Source: CALNXN01 sp942490645 (GTDB taxonomy: Bacteria; Pseudomonadota; Alphaproteobacteria; Rhodobacterales; Rhodobacteraceae). From it: a stretch of DNA of 64,000 nucleotides. Location of the stretch: positions 310,001 through 374,000 of the forward strand of contig CALNXN010000011.1 in NCBI GenBank assembly GCA_942490645.1, read 5' to 3'. Of the stretch, positions 17,170 through 26,365 are shown in pieces. The notes beneath the pieces are model-generated. The model saw nothing but the letters and a program-made list of their open reading frames with translations, was not told the DNA's origin and did not search any database. The translations under genes and the position numbers were made by a program. Position 1 is the first letter of the stretch, and every line of letters starts with the position of its first letter.

Positions 17170-18931
17170 GTGCGCGCACCTTATGCCCGGGTGAAAATTC
17201 CTTGAGGCCCGGTGCGTTCATGCCTTCAAAGCGGAACTCCTCAGGCCATGTCGCCGGCGAACCAGCGCCGCGCGCCACGAGATCAAGGTCAATGGGGCGG
17301 TTGATGTCGGGTTCCGGCTGTGCGGCGATCAGGGCGCGGGTATAGGGGTGTTGTGGATCGTAAAACAGCGCGTCAGGAGCGGCCTGCTCGACGATGACGC
17401 CTTGGCGCATGACGGCGACTTCATCGGCGATCCGGGCGACAACTGCCAGATCATGGCTGATAAAGAGATAACTCAAGCCCATACGATCCCGTATGTCTTC
17501 GAGCAGTATCAGAATTTGTTCTTGCACCGATACATCCAGCGCGGACGTCGGTTCGTCGCAGACCAACAAGACCGGATCCAGCGTCAAGGCGCGCGCAATG
17601 GAAAGCCGTTGGCGCTGACCGCCGGAAAACGCATGGGGAAAACGCCCCAGCATTGAGGGGTCCAATCCCACCCAACGCAGCATTTCGGCCGCTTTTTCGC
17701 GCTGTTCGGCGCGCGACCCCAGACCATGTATTTCCATGGGTTCTGTAAGCGCTTCGCCCACGCGCATGCGCGGAGACAAAGAGGAGTATGGATCCTGAAA
17801 GACCATTTGCGCCTTGCGTTGAAAACCCACGCGCTCAGCACTGGTCATTTTGTGCACCAGTACGGGATCGGCGCCCGGAGCCGCGCGAAAAATGATCTCG
17901 CTGCCTGCGTCGGGCGGTTCAGCGCCCAAAGCGATGCGCGCGCATGTCGTCTTCCCCGAGCCGCTTTCCCCTACGACCGCCAGTGTTTTTCCACGTGGCA
18001 GCGACAGATTGACGTCCTGACAGGCGGTGACCATCGTCGGCTTTTTCCAGTTCCCGGCGCGCATGGTGTAGGTTTTGTTCAGATTGCGCATTTCCAGGAT
18101 CAGATCGCTGTGTTCCACAAGCCTGCTTGGTGCTGCCACTTCGGGTATCATCGGCGCTGCGGCGAACAGTTTTTTCGTGTATCCGTGCGCAGGCGCGCGC
18201 AAAACAGCGGCGGCCGGGCCGCTCTCCATGACGCGGCCTTTGTTCATCACGACAACCGATTGCGCCATGTTGGCAACCACACCAAGGTCATGTGTCACCA
18301 AGATGACAGCCATACCAATTTCGCGCTGCAACTCCTTGATCAAACCCAACACCTGAGCCTGCGTGGTCACATCCAGCGCCGTCGTCGGCTCGTCAGCGAT
18401 CAGAAGGTCCGGCTTGGCCACGATTGCCATCGCGATCATTGCGCGCTGGCGCATACCGCCCGACATTTCAAACGGGTAGGATCGCCAAACCCGCTCAGGA
18501 TCAGGAAAACCCACGAGTTCAAAGGTTTCCAATACGCTTGCCTTGGCCTGTGACAGGCGCATCCCACGATGCAGGCGCAGCACCTCTGCCACCTGATCGC
18601 CAAGCCGGTGCAATGGAGAGAGCGATCGCATGGGTTCCTGAAAGATCATAGATATCTGATTGCCACGGATACTGCGCATTTCGCGTTCGGGTAATGTCAG
18701 CAGATCTACAACTGCTCCGTTGTTTGCAAAGCGCACTTGGCCGCTGCGCAGCTGGGCGTTTCCCGGCAAAATGCGCAAAGCCGAACGGCATGTAAGCGTT
18801 TTGCCTGACCCGCTTTCGCCGACCAGAGCAAGGGTTTCGCCCGGCATCACCTGAAAGCTGACGTCGTCGACCACAGGGGTATCGGTGCCGAAACCAATGC
18901 TCAGATTTTGAACGTCAAGCAGCGGAGTCAT
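17162..18931 (-). CDS. Fused double ATP-binding subunit of a peptide-type ABC importer (DppD-DppF fusion)
   Basis: 589 residues containing two complete ATPase domains. The first has Walker A GESGSGKT (K44), signature MSGGMRQRAMIAMA and Walker B LLIADEPTTALD; the second, from about residue 290, has its own GESGSGKTT, FSGGQRQRLSIARAL and LLVCDEPTSALD. Each domain is of the oligopeptide type, so the gene replaces the usual two-gene DppD/DppF pair, as in YejF. The ATG at 18931 has an AAGGGC site 6 bases upstream; a TTG just before it is less likely. It leads the four-gene import operon. Confidence 0.92.
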   Translation of the reverse strand: MTPLLDVQNLSIGFGTDTPVVDDVSFQVMPGETLALVGESGSGKTLTCRSALRILPGNAQLRSGQVRFANNGAVVDLLTLPEREMRSIRGNQISMIFQEPMRSLSPLHRLGDQVAEVLRLHRGMRLSQAKASVLETFELVGFPDPERVWRSYPFEMSGGMRQRAMIAMAIVAKPDLLIADEPTTALDVTTQAQVLGLIKELQREIGMAVILVTHDLGVVANMAQSVVVMNKGRVMESGPAAAVLRAPAHGYTKKLFAAAPMIPEVAAPSRLVEHSDLILEMRNLNKTYTMRAGNWKKPTMVTACQDVNLSLPRGKTLAVVGESGSGKTTCARIALGAEPPDAGSEIIFRAAPGADPVLVHKMTSAERVGFQRKAQMVFQDPYSSLSPRMRVGEALTEPMEIHGLGSRAEQREKAAEMLRWVGLDPSMLGRFPHAFSGGQRQRLSIARALTLDPVLLVCDEPTSALDVSVQEQILILLEDIRDRMGLSYLFISHDLAVVARIADEVAVMRQGVIVEQAAPDALFYDPQHPYTRALIAAQPEPDINRPIDLDLVARGAGSPATWPEEFRFEGMNAPGLKEFSPGHKVRAHA

Positions 18932-19106
18932 CAATAGCCCTTGTTAACCAGTCATGCGCGTAAGGCGCCACTTAGGGGCCCGCGCCATCAGTCAACGCCA
19001 TTTCAGGCGCGGCGTCCAGCATCGAGGTGATTCACGTAGCGCCACCCCTATCAATTTTCAGAGATTGGCCCCATGTAGGGGAAAAAGTCACTCAAAAAGG
19101 AAAGCC

Positions 19107-19592
19107 ATGAGCCGCCTTGACCTCTTTATCGACCGCATGGTGTCCCAGCGCGCCTGCCTGGATGCCGCCGCGCGTTTGACCTCGGACCAACCAGGAGTTG
19201 TTTTTGAATTGGGTCTGGGCAATGGGCGCACATATCATCACATGCGTGAGATCATGCCCGAGCGTGAGATTTTCGTGTTTGAACGTGCCGTGGCCTCGCA
19301 CCCGGACAGCACTCCGCCTGAAAGCCACGTTCTTTTGGGCGACGTGTTCGAAACCCTGCCGGCGGCTTTGGCACGTTTTGGACCGCAAGCCTGTTTGATC
19401 CACGCGGATCTTGGCGGGCATAACGCCGAAAAGAACGATCAGTTTGCGCGCGCTATTTCGCCATTGATCGAGCCACTTTTGGCGAAAGGGGGGCTGATGG
19501 TTTCCAGTGATCGGATGTATTTCGACACGCTGGTTCCGCATCCGTTGCCGCCAAACGCCGTCGAAGGGCGTTGTTTCATTTACCAGAAATAA
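19107..19592 (+). CDS. SAM-dependent methyltransferase, paralogue of the 3891-4376 protein
   Basis: 161 residues, exactly the length of its paralogue in the glycosyltransferase operon. Motif I reads VFELGLGNGRTYHHMREIMP, then VFER, ASHPDSTPPESHVLLGD, and the end EGRCFIYQK. The start at 19107 follows an AAAAAGGAAAG site and matches the paralogue's MSRL start, so the longer upstream frame is rejected. It is a single gene divergent from the ABC operon, with 175 bp between the starts. Function unknown beyond the predicted SAM fold; the sequence contains no known substrate signature. Confidence 0.8.
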   Translation: MSRLDLFIDRMVSQRACLDAAARLTSDQPGVVFELGLGNGRTYHHMREIMPEREIFVFERAVASHPDSTPPESHVLLGDVFETLPAALARFGPQACLIHADLGGHNAEKNDQFARAISPLIEPLLAKGGLMVSSDRMYFDTLVPHPLPPNAVEGRCFIYQK

Positions 19593-19681
19593 CCTCATTG
19601 TCGCGGCCATGTGAATCGTCTTGCGCGTTGTGGGGCCCGCGCCTAATCTCCGATTCAGTTTGCGAAACATGATTTCGCATA

Positions 19682-20329
19682 GTGAAATTGGCATGGAGTC
19701 CAGTGGGTGTCGCAGAAGACGCAAACGTCCTGGTGTATTGCGCTGTGAAGGCGCGGCTCGAACACATCGAGCGCAAGTTCGCGTGCATGCTTGCCCGTGG
19801 GTTGAGCGTGCTGAGCGCCTTTCGGTCGAGTGACGACGGATCGACGCAAGTGCAGATCGCCGCGCGCACCAAGCTGTCCAAGTGGACGATTTCGTGTGTG
19901 ACCAACAGGCTGCGCGCCTTGGGCCACCGGAGCCACAGAGGTCGAAATGTCCGGTTTCAACGAGATCCGGCCGCCATTTTAGTCGGGTCAGTGACAACGA
20001 GGACCATGGGGTTCGTCGTGCCTGTATCGGACGCGATTCAGGCCCTCGCCGATGAGATCGGAACGCTGGCGCCGAGCGTGGTGCGCAGCGCAAACAGGAT
20101 GATGCTGGACAAGACATGGCGACCCGGCGGTCCGGCTTCTATCTGGCTCGATCCGGGGCACCTGGTTCCAACCTACGGGTCATCCTCGGGTCAAGCGGTT
20201 CTTGCGGGGTTGAGCAAAAAGCGGTTCGAAGCGATGTTGCCGGACCCAACTTTGCGCAGCATCATGCGTAATTTTGAAACGCGCACCGGACAACCACATG
20301 CGAAGGCCCGTTGGGTTCAGAACATTTGA
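19682..20329 (+). CDS. IclR-family regulator, C-terminally truncated and perhaps decaying
   Basis: 215 residues. The N-terminal winged helix-turn-helix is recognisable: LARGLSVLSAFRSSD, then IAARTKLSKWTISCVTNRLRALG (about residues 57-80), and DPAAILVG at the end of the wing. A partial effector domain follows (VVRSANRMMLDKTW, IWLDPGHLVPTYGSSSGQAVLAGL). Typical IclR proteins are about 250-270 aa and carry a further conserved segment ending in a hydrophobic strand, which is missing here. The gene ends 14 bp before the fadJ-like gene, so the rest was deleted, not just shifted out of frame. Several motif residues look off consensus. It may once have controlled the downstream operon. Confidence 0.55.
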   Translation: MKLAWSPVGVAEDANVLVYCAVKARLEHIERKFACMLARGLSVLSAFRSSDDGSTQVQIAARTKLSKWTISCVTNRLRALGHRSHRGRNVRFQRDPAAILVGSVTTRTMGFVVPVSDAIQALADEIGTLAPSVVRSANRMMLDKTWRPGGPASIWLDPGHLVPTYGSSSGQAVLAGLSKKRFEAMLPDPTLRSIMRNFETRTGQPHAKARWVQNI

Positions 20330-20343
20330 GGGAGACGACCAGC

Positions 20344-22431
20344 ATGAGTGACAAGACCGCGTACCACCGACATGGCGAGATTGCCGTGATCCGGGTGCAA
20401 AACCCGCCCGTCAATGCGCTGAGCCAAGATGTCCGTATCGGCTTGATGCAGGCTATGGATCAGGCTGAAGCGGACGCAGGTGTACGCGCTGTGGTGTTGG
20501 TCGGCGAGGGCCGAGCTTTCATTGCGGGGGCAGATATCAAGGAGTTCGGCAAGACGCCGCTTGAACCGCATCTGCCGGATGTGTGCAATCGTATCGAAGC
20601 ATCGCCGTTGATTGTGGTGGCGTCATTGCATGGGGTCAGCCTGGGCGGCGGGCTCGAAGTCGCGCTGTCTGCGCATTTCAGAATTGCGCAGCCGTCCGCC
20701 CGTGTAGGATTGCCAGAAGTACATTTGGGCCTGTTGCCCGGTGCAGGAGGAACGCAGCGTTTGCCAAGGGTTGCGGGCGCGGAAAACGCAATCGATGTCA
20801 TCACATCTGGGCGCCACGTCAAAGCTGCCGAAGCGCTGAGTATGGGTATTATTGACAAGGTTCAGGACGGAGATCCCGAAGCAGTGGGCATCGCCTACGC
20901 CCAAGAGTTGTTGGAAAACGGGGCCACACGTCGCGCAGTCAGTGAAATGGGGCCACCTCAACCTATCGATTGGGATGCAACGTACGAATTCGTATTGAAA
21001 AAAGGGCGCGGTCAAATCGCCCCGGCCACAGCAGTGCGCGCAGTTCAAGCCAGCGTAGAAATGCCCTTTGCCGAGGGTCTGGCGGCAGAAAGAAAAATGT
21101 TTTGGGACTTGATGAAAACGGATCAGCGCGAAGGAATGATCCACGCGTTCTTTTCCGAACGGGCGGTTGGCAATCTGCCCGAACTGAAGGGCGTGGAACC
21201 ACGCGCACTCGACAAGATCGGCGTTATCGGCGGTGGCACCATGGGTGCGGGCATTGCGACGGCTGCGCTTTTGTCTGGGCTAAAGGTAACACTGTTGGAG
21301 ATGACAGTTGAAGCGTCGGATGCGGCAGGCACAAGGATCAAGGGGAACTTGTCCGGCGCGTTGAAGCGCGGCAAAATCAGCCCCGAACAGCATTCAGCGA
21401 TCCTCGGCAATCTTGACCTTGCGACCGATTATGCAGCGTTGGCAGACGCTGATCTGGTGATCGAGGCTGTGTTCGAGGAAATGGACGTCAAAAAGCAGGT
21501 GTTTTCCAAGCTCGACGCGGTCTGCAAACCGGGTGCGATATTGGCCACCAACACGTCATACCTCAACATTGATGAGATCGCGGCCAGTACCAACCGCCCA
21601 AAAGATGTCATTGGGCTGCACTTTTTCTCCCCTGCCCATATCATGAAGCTGCTTGAGGTGGTCGTCGCAGAACATACGGCCCCCGATGTTGTCGCGACCG
21701 GCTTTGCGCTGGGTGCGAAGCTGGGCAAGATTTCCGTGCGAGCTGGTGTCTGTGAAGGGTTCATCGGAAATCGCATTTTGTCGACATACCGCACGGCTGC
21801 GGATCACATGATATTGGACGGCGCGTCGCCTTATCAGATCGACAAGGCGCTGACAGATTTCGGTTTTGCTATGGGGCCTTACGCCGTTGCGGATCTTGCG
21901 GGTCTTGATATCGGATGGGCCATGCGCAAAAGACTGGCGCCGACCCGAGACCCGCGTGAGCGGGTTGGCGAATACCCTGATCGCTTGTGTGAACAGGGCC
22001 ATTTCGGGCAAAAAACCGGCTTGGGGTTTTACGACTATTCCGCCGGGCCGCGCGGTGCAGTACCCAATCCGGAGGTGATGCCACTGATCGAAGCGGAGCG
22101 CGCCGCCAAAGGAATTTCGCCAAGAGATTTCAGCGACGCGGAAATCGTGCGTCGCTACATGGCGGCGATGGTCAATGAAGCGGCGAAAGTGGTCGGTGAA
22201 GGCATCGCGAGACGGCCCTTGGATGTGGATATGACGCTGCTGTTCGGCTACGGGTTTCCACGTTATCGTGGTGGCCCTTTGAAGTGGGCGGACATGGTTG
22301 GTTTGCCTGAATTGCTTGCAGACATCGAAGAATTCGCACGCGAAGACGATTATTTCTGGGCGCCCGCGCCTTTGCTCAAGACGTTGGTGGCCGAAGGGCG
22401 CAGTTTTGATGATCTCAACAAGGAAGCATAA
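20344..22431 (+). CDS. Bifunctional enoyl-CoA hydratase / 3-hydroxyacyl-CoA dehydrogenase
   Basis: 695 residues. The N-terminal crotonase domain includes AFIAGADIKEFGKT (oxyanion hole) and LPEVHLGLLPGAGGTQRLPRV with the expected catalytic acidic residues. From residue 294 a NAD-binding fold starts (IGVIGGGTMGAGIATAALLSG), followed by HFFSPAHIMKLLEVV and VCEGFIGNRIL of the 3-hydroxyacyl-CoA dehydrogenase domain. The layout matches FadJ/peroxisomal-type enzymes. It catalyses hydration and NAD-dependent oxidation, the two middle steps of beta-oxidation. The ATG at 20344 follows GGGAGA. It begins a seven-gene operon of acyl-CoA degradation. Confidence 0.93.
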   Translation: MSDKTAYHRHGEIAVIRVQNPPVNALSQDVRIGLMQAMDQAEADAGVRAVVLVGEGRAFIAGADIKEFGKTPLEPHLPDVCNRIEASPLIVVASLHGVSLGGGLEVALSAHFRIAQPSARVGLPEVHLGLLPGAGGTQRLPRVAGAENAIDVITSGRHVKAAEALSMGIIDKVQDGDPEAVGIAYAQELLENGATRRAVSEMGPPQPIDWDATYEFVLKKGRGQIAPATAVRAVQASVEMPFAEGLAAERKMFWDLMKTDQREGMIHAFFSERAVGNLPELKGVEPRALDKIGVIGGGTMGAGIATAALLSGLKVTLLEMTVEASDAAGTRIKGNLSGALKRGKISPEQHSAILGNLDLATDYAALADADLVIEAVFEEMDVKKQVFSKLDAVCKPGAILATNTSYLNIDEIAASTNRPKDVIGLHFFSPAHIMKLLEVVVAEHTAPDVVATGFALGAKLGKISVRAGVCEGFIGNRILSTYRTAADHMILDGASPYQIDKALTDFGFAMGPYAVADLAGLDIGWAMRKRLAPTRDPRERVGEYPDRLCEQGHFGQKTGLGFYDYSAGPRGAVPNPEVMPLIEAERAAKGISPRDFSDAEIVRRYMAAMVNEAAKVVGEGIARRPLDVDMTLLFGYGFPRYRGGPLKWADMVGLPELLADIEEFAREDDYFWAPAPLLKTLVAEGRSFDDLNKEA

Positions 22432-22434
22432 GCC

Positions 22435-23607
22435 ATGAAGCAGGCAGTTATCGTATCCACAGCCCGCACCGGACTGGCCAAGTCCTTTCGCGGATCATTT
22501 AATCAGACACATGGGGCCACAATGGGGGGCCACGTCGTGGCTGCGGCTGTTGAACGCGCTGGCATTGAACCGGGTCTGATCGAAGACTGCATTATCGGAT
22601 GCGGATTTCCCGAAGCAGCCACAGGACAAAACATCGCCCGACAGATCGGCCTTCGCGCCGGTTTGCCAATCACAGCGTCTGGCATGACGGTGAACCGGTT
22701 CTGTTCTTCGGGATTGCAAACAATCGCCCTGGCCGCCAACGCAATCGTTTCCGAAGGTACCGGTCCGATGGTCGCGGGTGGGGTAGAAAGCATCAGCCTG
22801 GTGCAACCGAAGACGGAAATGGTCAAGGAAACATGGCTGAACGACCATAAACCCGATGTTTATATGGCAATGATCGACACCGCGGATACCGTTGCAAAGC
22901 GCTATGGTGTGACCCGCGAGTATCAGGACGAATATGGGTTGCGAAGCCAGCAACGCATTGCCGCCGCGCAGCAACAAGGCCTGTTCGATCATGAGATTGT
23001 GCCGATGCAGGCGCGCATGGCCGTCCAAGACAAAGAGACGAAAGAGATAACACTGCGTGGGGTCACGGTCGATCGTGATGAATGCAATCGCCCGACGACG
23101 ACGCTGGACGGGTTGGCCGGTCTGGCGCCTGTCCGGGAAGACGGTTTCGTGACGGCGGGAAATGCCAGTCAGCTGAGCGATGGGGCTGCGGCCTTGGTTT
23201 TGATGGAGGCGAAAGACGCTGAAAAACAAGGGGTTGAACCACTTGGTGCGTTCAAGGGGTTTGCCGTAGCTGGATGCGAGCCGGACGAAATGGGCATAGG
23301 CCCCGTTTTTGCTGTACCACGTCTGTTGGAGCGGCACGGCCTAAAGGTCAATGACATCGACTTGTGGGAATTGAATGAAGCGTTTGCGTCGCAAGCACTT
23401 TACTGTCGCGACCGACTGGGGATCGATCCCGAGAAATACAACGTGAATGGCGGCTCAATTGCGATTGGCCACCCGTTTGGAATGACGGGTGCGCGCATGA
23501 CGGGGCACCTGCTGCTTGAAGGCAAGCGGCGCGGTGCCAAGTTGGGAGTTGTAACGATGTGCATTGGCGGTGGCATGGGCGCGGCCGGCTTGTTTGAAAT
23601 CTATTGA
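22435..23607 (+). CDS. Acetyl-CoA C-acyltransferase (thiolase)
   Basis: 390 residues, typical thiolase length. The nucleophilic cysteine is C90 in TVNRFCSSGLQTIA, the histidine is in NGGSIAIGHPFGMTGAR, and the second cysteine in VTMCIGGGMGAAGLFEIY. It begins 3 bp after the upstream stop, so the two are translated together and probably pass 3-ketoacyl-CoA directly. It is the degradative (chain-shortening) type by context, since it sits between a FadJ-like enzyme and acyl-CoA dehydrogenases; a biosynthetic role is unlikely here. Confidence 0.92.
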   Translation: MKQAVIVSTARTGLAKSFRGSFNQTHGATMGGHVVAAAVERAGIEPGLIEDCIIGCGFPEAATGQNIARQIGLRAGLPITASGMTVNRFCSSGLQTIALAANAIVSEGTGPMVAGGVESISLVQPKTEMVKETWLNDHKPDVYMAMIDTADTVAKRYGVTREYQDEYGLRSQQRIAAAQQQGLFDHEIVPMQARMAVQDKETKEITLRGVTVDRDECNRPTTTLDGLAGLAPVREDGFVTAGNASQLSDGAAALVLMEAKDAEKQGVEPLGAFKGFAVAGCEPDEMGIGPVFAVPRLLERHGLKVNDIDLWELNEAFASQALYCRDRLGIDPEKYNVNGGSIAIGHPFGMTGARMTGHLLLEGKRRGAKLGVVTMCIGGGMGAAGLFEIY

Positions 23608-23618
23608 GGAGACGAAAG

Positions 23619-24818
23619 ATGGACCTGAGTTACAGTGCGGAAGAATTGGCATTTCGTGAAGAGGTGCGTAGCTTTCTGAATGAAAAACTGCCCAAGGAAT
23701 TGTCTGAAAAGATCCGTAAAGGGGTTGAGCTGACCAAAGCCGAGACCGAGCGGTGGCACGGTATTCTGAATGCGCAGGGTTGGCTTGCCCCAAACTGGCC
23801 CAAAGAGTTTGGCGGCGCCGAATGGGACGCGGTTCAACGACACATCTTTGAAGAGGAATGCTCGGCCCATCATGCGCCGCGCATCGTGCCCTTTGGCCTG
23901 TCGATGCTGGGGCCCGTGCTTCAGAAATTTGGATCGAAAGAACAGCAAGATCAGTGGCTTCCACGTATTTTGAACGGTGATGATTGGTGGTGCCAAGGGT
24001 ATTCCGAGCCCGGCGCGGGATCGGATTTGGCGTCGCTCAAGACCACGGCTGTTCGTGATGGTGATCATTATGTGGTCAACGGCCAGAAAACCTGGACGAC
24101 CCTTGGCCAACACGCCAACATGATTTTTTGCCTTGTGCGCACCGACAAAGACGTCAAGCAACAGGAGGGTATCTCCTTTCTGCTGATCGACATGGACACG
24201 CCGGGCATCGAAGTGCGCCCGATCGTGCTGTTGGATGGCGGTGCTGAGGTCAACGAAGTCTGGTTCACGGATGTGCGCGTTCCCGTTGAAAATTTGGTCG
24301 GGGAGGAAAACAAGGGCTGGACCTACGCCAAATACCTGCTGACGCACGAACGCACGAACATTGCCGGTGTCGGCTTTTCCCAAGCGGGGTTGTCGGCGGT
24401 CAAACGTATCGCCAAATCCGAGATGTCGGGTGGCAAGCCGTTGATTGAAAACCCACACTTTGCAGCACGCGTAGCGCAGGTCGAAGTGGACCTGATGGCT
24501 ATGTCCACAACCAATCTGCGGATCATCTCCAAGGCCGCAGCAGGTCAGGCGCCGGGCGTGGAATCGTCCATGCTAAAGGTGAAAGGCACGATTATTCGGC
24601 AAGAAATCAACGACTTGGCCCGACGTGCTGCGGGTGTCTATGCAATGCCATTTGCTTCCGAAGCGGTTGAAGGGTCCAACGAAGGGGTGCCTGATCCGCA
24701 CGAAGCAGGGCCAGTCGCGGCGCAGTACTTCAACAACCGAAAACTGTCGATCTTTGGCGGTTCCAACGAAATACAACGAGGCATCATCGCAAAAGTGATG
24801 CTGGGAGGCGGCAAATGA
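23619..24818 (+). CDS. Acyl-CoA dehydrogenase, first of an adjacent pair
   Basis: 399 residues. FAD/substrate motifs are clear: GYSEPGAGSDLASLKT (about residue 127), INGQ-like VVNGQKTWTTLGQHANM, and the C-terminal SIFGGSNEIQRGIIAKVMLG. It introduces the alpha-beta double bond of an acyl-CoA thioester. The ATG at 23619 follows TTGAGGAG, 6-8 bases upstream; the four codons before it are ignored. It overlaps the second dehydrogenase gene by four bases. Adjacent unlike pairs of this kind often form alpha2beta2 enzymes for bulky acyl-CoAs such as steroid side chains. Confidence 0.92.
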   Translation: MDLSYSAEELAFREEVRSFLNEKLPKELSEKIRKGVELTKAETERWHGILNAQGWLAPNWPKEFGGAEWDAVQRHIFEEECSAHHAPRIVPFGLSMLGPVLQKFGSKEQQDQWLPRILNGDDWWCQGYSEPGAGSDLASLKTTAVRDGDHYVVNGQKTWTTLGQHANMIFCLVRTDKDVKQQEGISFLLIDMDTPGIEVRPIVLLDGGAEVNEVWFTDVRVPVENLVGEENKGWTYAKYLLTHERTNIAGVGFSQAGLSAVKRIAKSEMSGGKPLIENPHFAARVAQVEVDLMAMSTTNLRIISKAAAGQAPGVESSMLKVKGTIIRQEINDLARRAAGVYAMPFASEAVEGSNEGVPDPHEAGPVAAQYFNNRKLSIFGGSNEIQRGIIAKVMLGGGK

Positions 24819-25948
24819 ACTTTGATCTGACAGAAGAGCGGCAGATGCTGCAGGATTCGTTGCGCCGATTTCTCAAAGATCGCTATACGACAACCGTACG
24901 CAACAGTATCCTTGAGAGCGATGCAGGGCTATCCACGGACTTGTGGGCAGAGTTGGCAGAACTGGGTGTATTGGCTGCACTTTTTTCGGAGGAAGACGGA
25001 GGGTTCGGCGGCAAAGGGTTTGACCTGGCCGTCGTGTTCGAAGAGTTGGGTCGGGCAGGGGTTGTCGAACCCTTCCTTGAGACAGGCGTATTGGGCGGTG
25101 GCCTGATCGCGGCTCTTGGCGATGCTGCGCAGAAACAACATATCGATGACCTTGTGGCGGGATCATTGCAACTCGCGTTTGCGCATAGCGAACCAAGCAG
25201 CCGATATGACCTGAACCGCGTGGCAAGCACAGCGCTGGAGCAAGATGGCTGCATCAAACTGAATGGTCGAAAAGCCGTTGTTTTCAACGCTGAGGCTGCG
25301 GGCATTTTGGTTGTGTCTGCCCGTGAAAGCGGTGCGACGGATGATGAAGATGGGATATCGCTGTTTCTCGTTCCCTCTGAAACCAAAGGCGTGACCATTC
25401 AAGGTTATCCTCTTTTAGCTGGGGGGCGCGCCGCAGAAGTCACAATGGATGATGTCATTGTCCCGACCAGCGCGCGTCTTGGTGCATCGGGCACTGCTTT
25501 CCCAGCGATCGAGGCCGTCGTTGCCGCGGCAAATGTTGCGCTCTGTGCAGAGACATTGGGCGCCATGGAAACGGCGACCGGTTTGACGCGGGACTATTTG
25601 ATGACGCGCAAACAGTTCGGACGACCCATCGGCACATTCCAGGCTTTGGCGCACCGGATGTCGGATCTGCTCATTGAAATGGAGCAGGCGAGATCTGCTG
25701 TGATCAATGCTGCGGGGCATTTGGAAAGCGATCGCAGAACCCGTGAGCATCATGTCAGTGCGGCCAAAAATTTGATGGGTCGTGCGGGGCGTTTGGTGGC
25801 AGAAGACAGTATCCAAATGCACGGTGGTATTGCCATGACGCAGGAATATGAACTGGCGCATATCGCGAAGCGGATCGTGATGTCGGATCACCGTTTTGGT
25901 GATACAGATCACCATCTGGAGCGTTTTATATCGCTCAGCGTAGCCTGA
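24815..25948 (+). CDS. Acyl-CoA dehydrogenase, second of an adjacent pair
   Basis: 377 residues and clearly diverged from its neighbour. It begins FDLTEERQMLQDSLRRFLKD, lacks the usual YxEPGAGSD motif in the middle (FAHSEPSSRYDLNRV occupies that place), and ends with the normal helix bundle region MHGGIAMTQEYELAHIAKRI. Loss of the canonical FAD-site motif is typical of one partner in heteromeric acyl-CoA dehydrogenases, where cofactor and active site are shared. Translationally coupled to the first dehydrogenase by an ATGA overlap. Which subunit holds the base is not certain. Confidence 0.9.
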   Translation: MNFDLTEERQMLQDSLRRFLKDRYTTTVRNSILESDAGLSTDLWAELAELGVLAALFSEEDGGFGGKGFDLAVVFEELGRAGVVEPFLETGVLGGGLIAALGDAAQKQHIDDLVAGSLQLAFAHSEPSSRYDLNRVASTALEQDGCIKLNGRKAVVFNAEAAGILVVSARESGATDDEDGISLFLVPSETKGVTIQGYPLLAGGRAAEVTMDDVIVPTSARLGASGTAFPAIEAVVAAANVALCAETLGAMETATGLTRDYLMTRKQFGRPIGTFQALAHRMSDLLIEMEQARSAVINAAGHLESDRRTREHHVSAAKNLMGRAGRLVAEDSIQMHGGIAMTQEYELAHIAKRIVMSDHRFGDTDHHLERFISLSVA

Positions 25949-25951
25949 AGT

Positions 25952-26365
25952 ATGGATGGTCCGGGCATCATACGCGACGAAACCGGTGCACAAACGTTGC
26001 TCGGGTATGTTGTTGATATTTCTGCAAAAGATGGACGTGGTCGCTGTGTTTTGGACATCGGGTCACAACACACCAACCGGCACGGTGGTCTGCATGGAGG
26101 GATCATCGCATGCATGTTAGACAACGCGATGGGGTATGCTGCGTCACTGTCCGGTGATCCGGACGGGCAGACCAAATTCATGACGGTGGCCATGAATACG
26201 CAATTCATCGCCCCCGTTCAGGAAGGTCGGATAACCGCAACCGGGAGTGTGACCGGTGGAGGGCGCAAGCTGGTTTTTGTCGAAGGTGAGTTGCATGATC
26301 ACGCCGGTCGGCTTCTGGCGACAGCAAGCGGTGTGTTCAAGCGCATTTCCGAGGTGCGTGCATGA
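25952..26365 (+). CDS. PaaI-family hotdog thioesterase
   Basis: 137 residues, a single hotdog domain. The signature HGGLHGGIIACMLDNAMGYAA contains the glycine-rich turn and the aspartate used in PaaI-type catalysis. It hydrolyses acyl- or aryl-CoA thioesters to free CoA when intermediates accumulate. It starts 3 bp after the second acyl-CoA dehydrogenase stop and overlaps the enoyl-CoA hydratase by four bases, so it belongs to the same operon and probably acts as its safety valve. Confidence 0.86.
   Translation: MDGPGIIRDETGAQTLLGYVVDISAKDGRGRCVLDIGSQHTNRHGGLHGGIIACMLDNAMGYAASLSGDPDGQTKFMTVAMNTQFIAPVQEGRITATGSVTGGGRKLVFVEGELHDHAGRLLATASGVFKRISEVRA

Noticed and set aside
19092..20117. 341-codon minus frame over the methyltransferase and IclR region
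   Set aside because: Antisense to two recognisable genes, low-complexity translation, no ribosome binding site.
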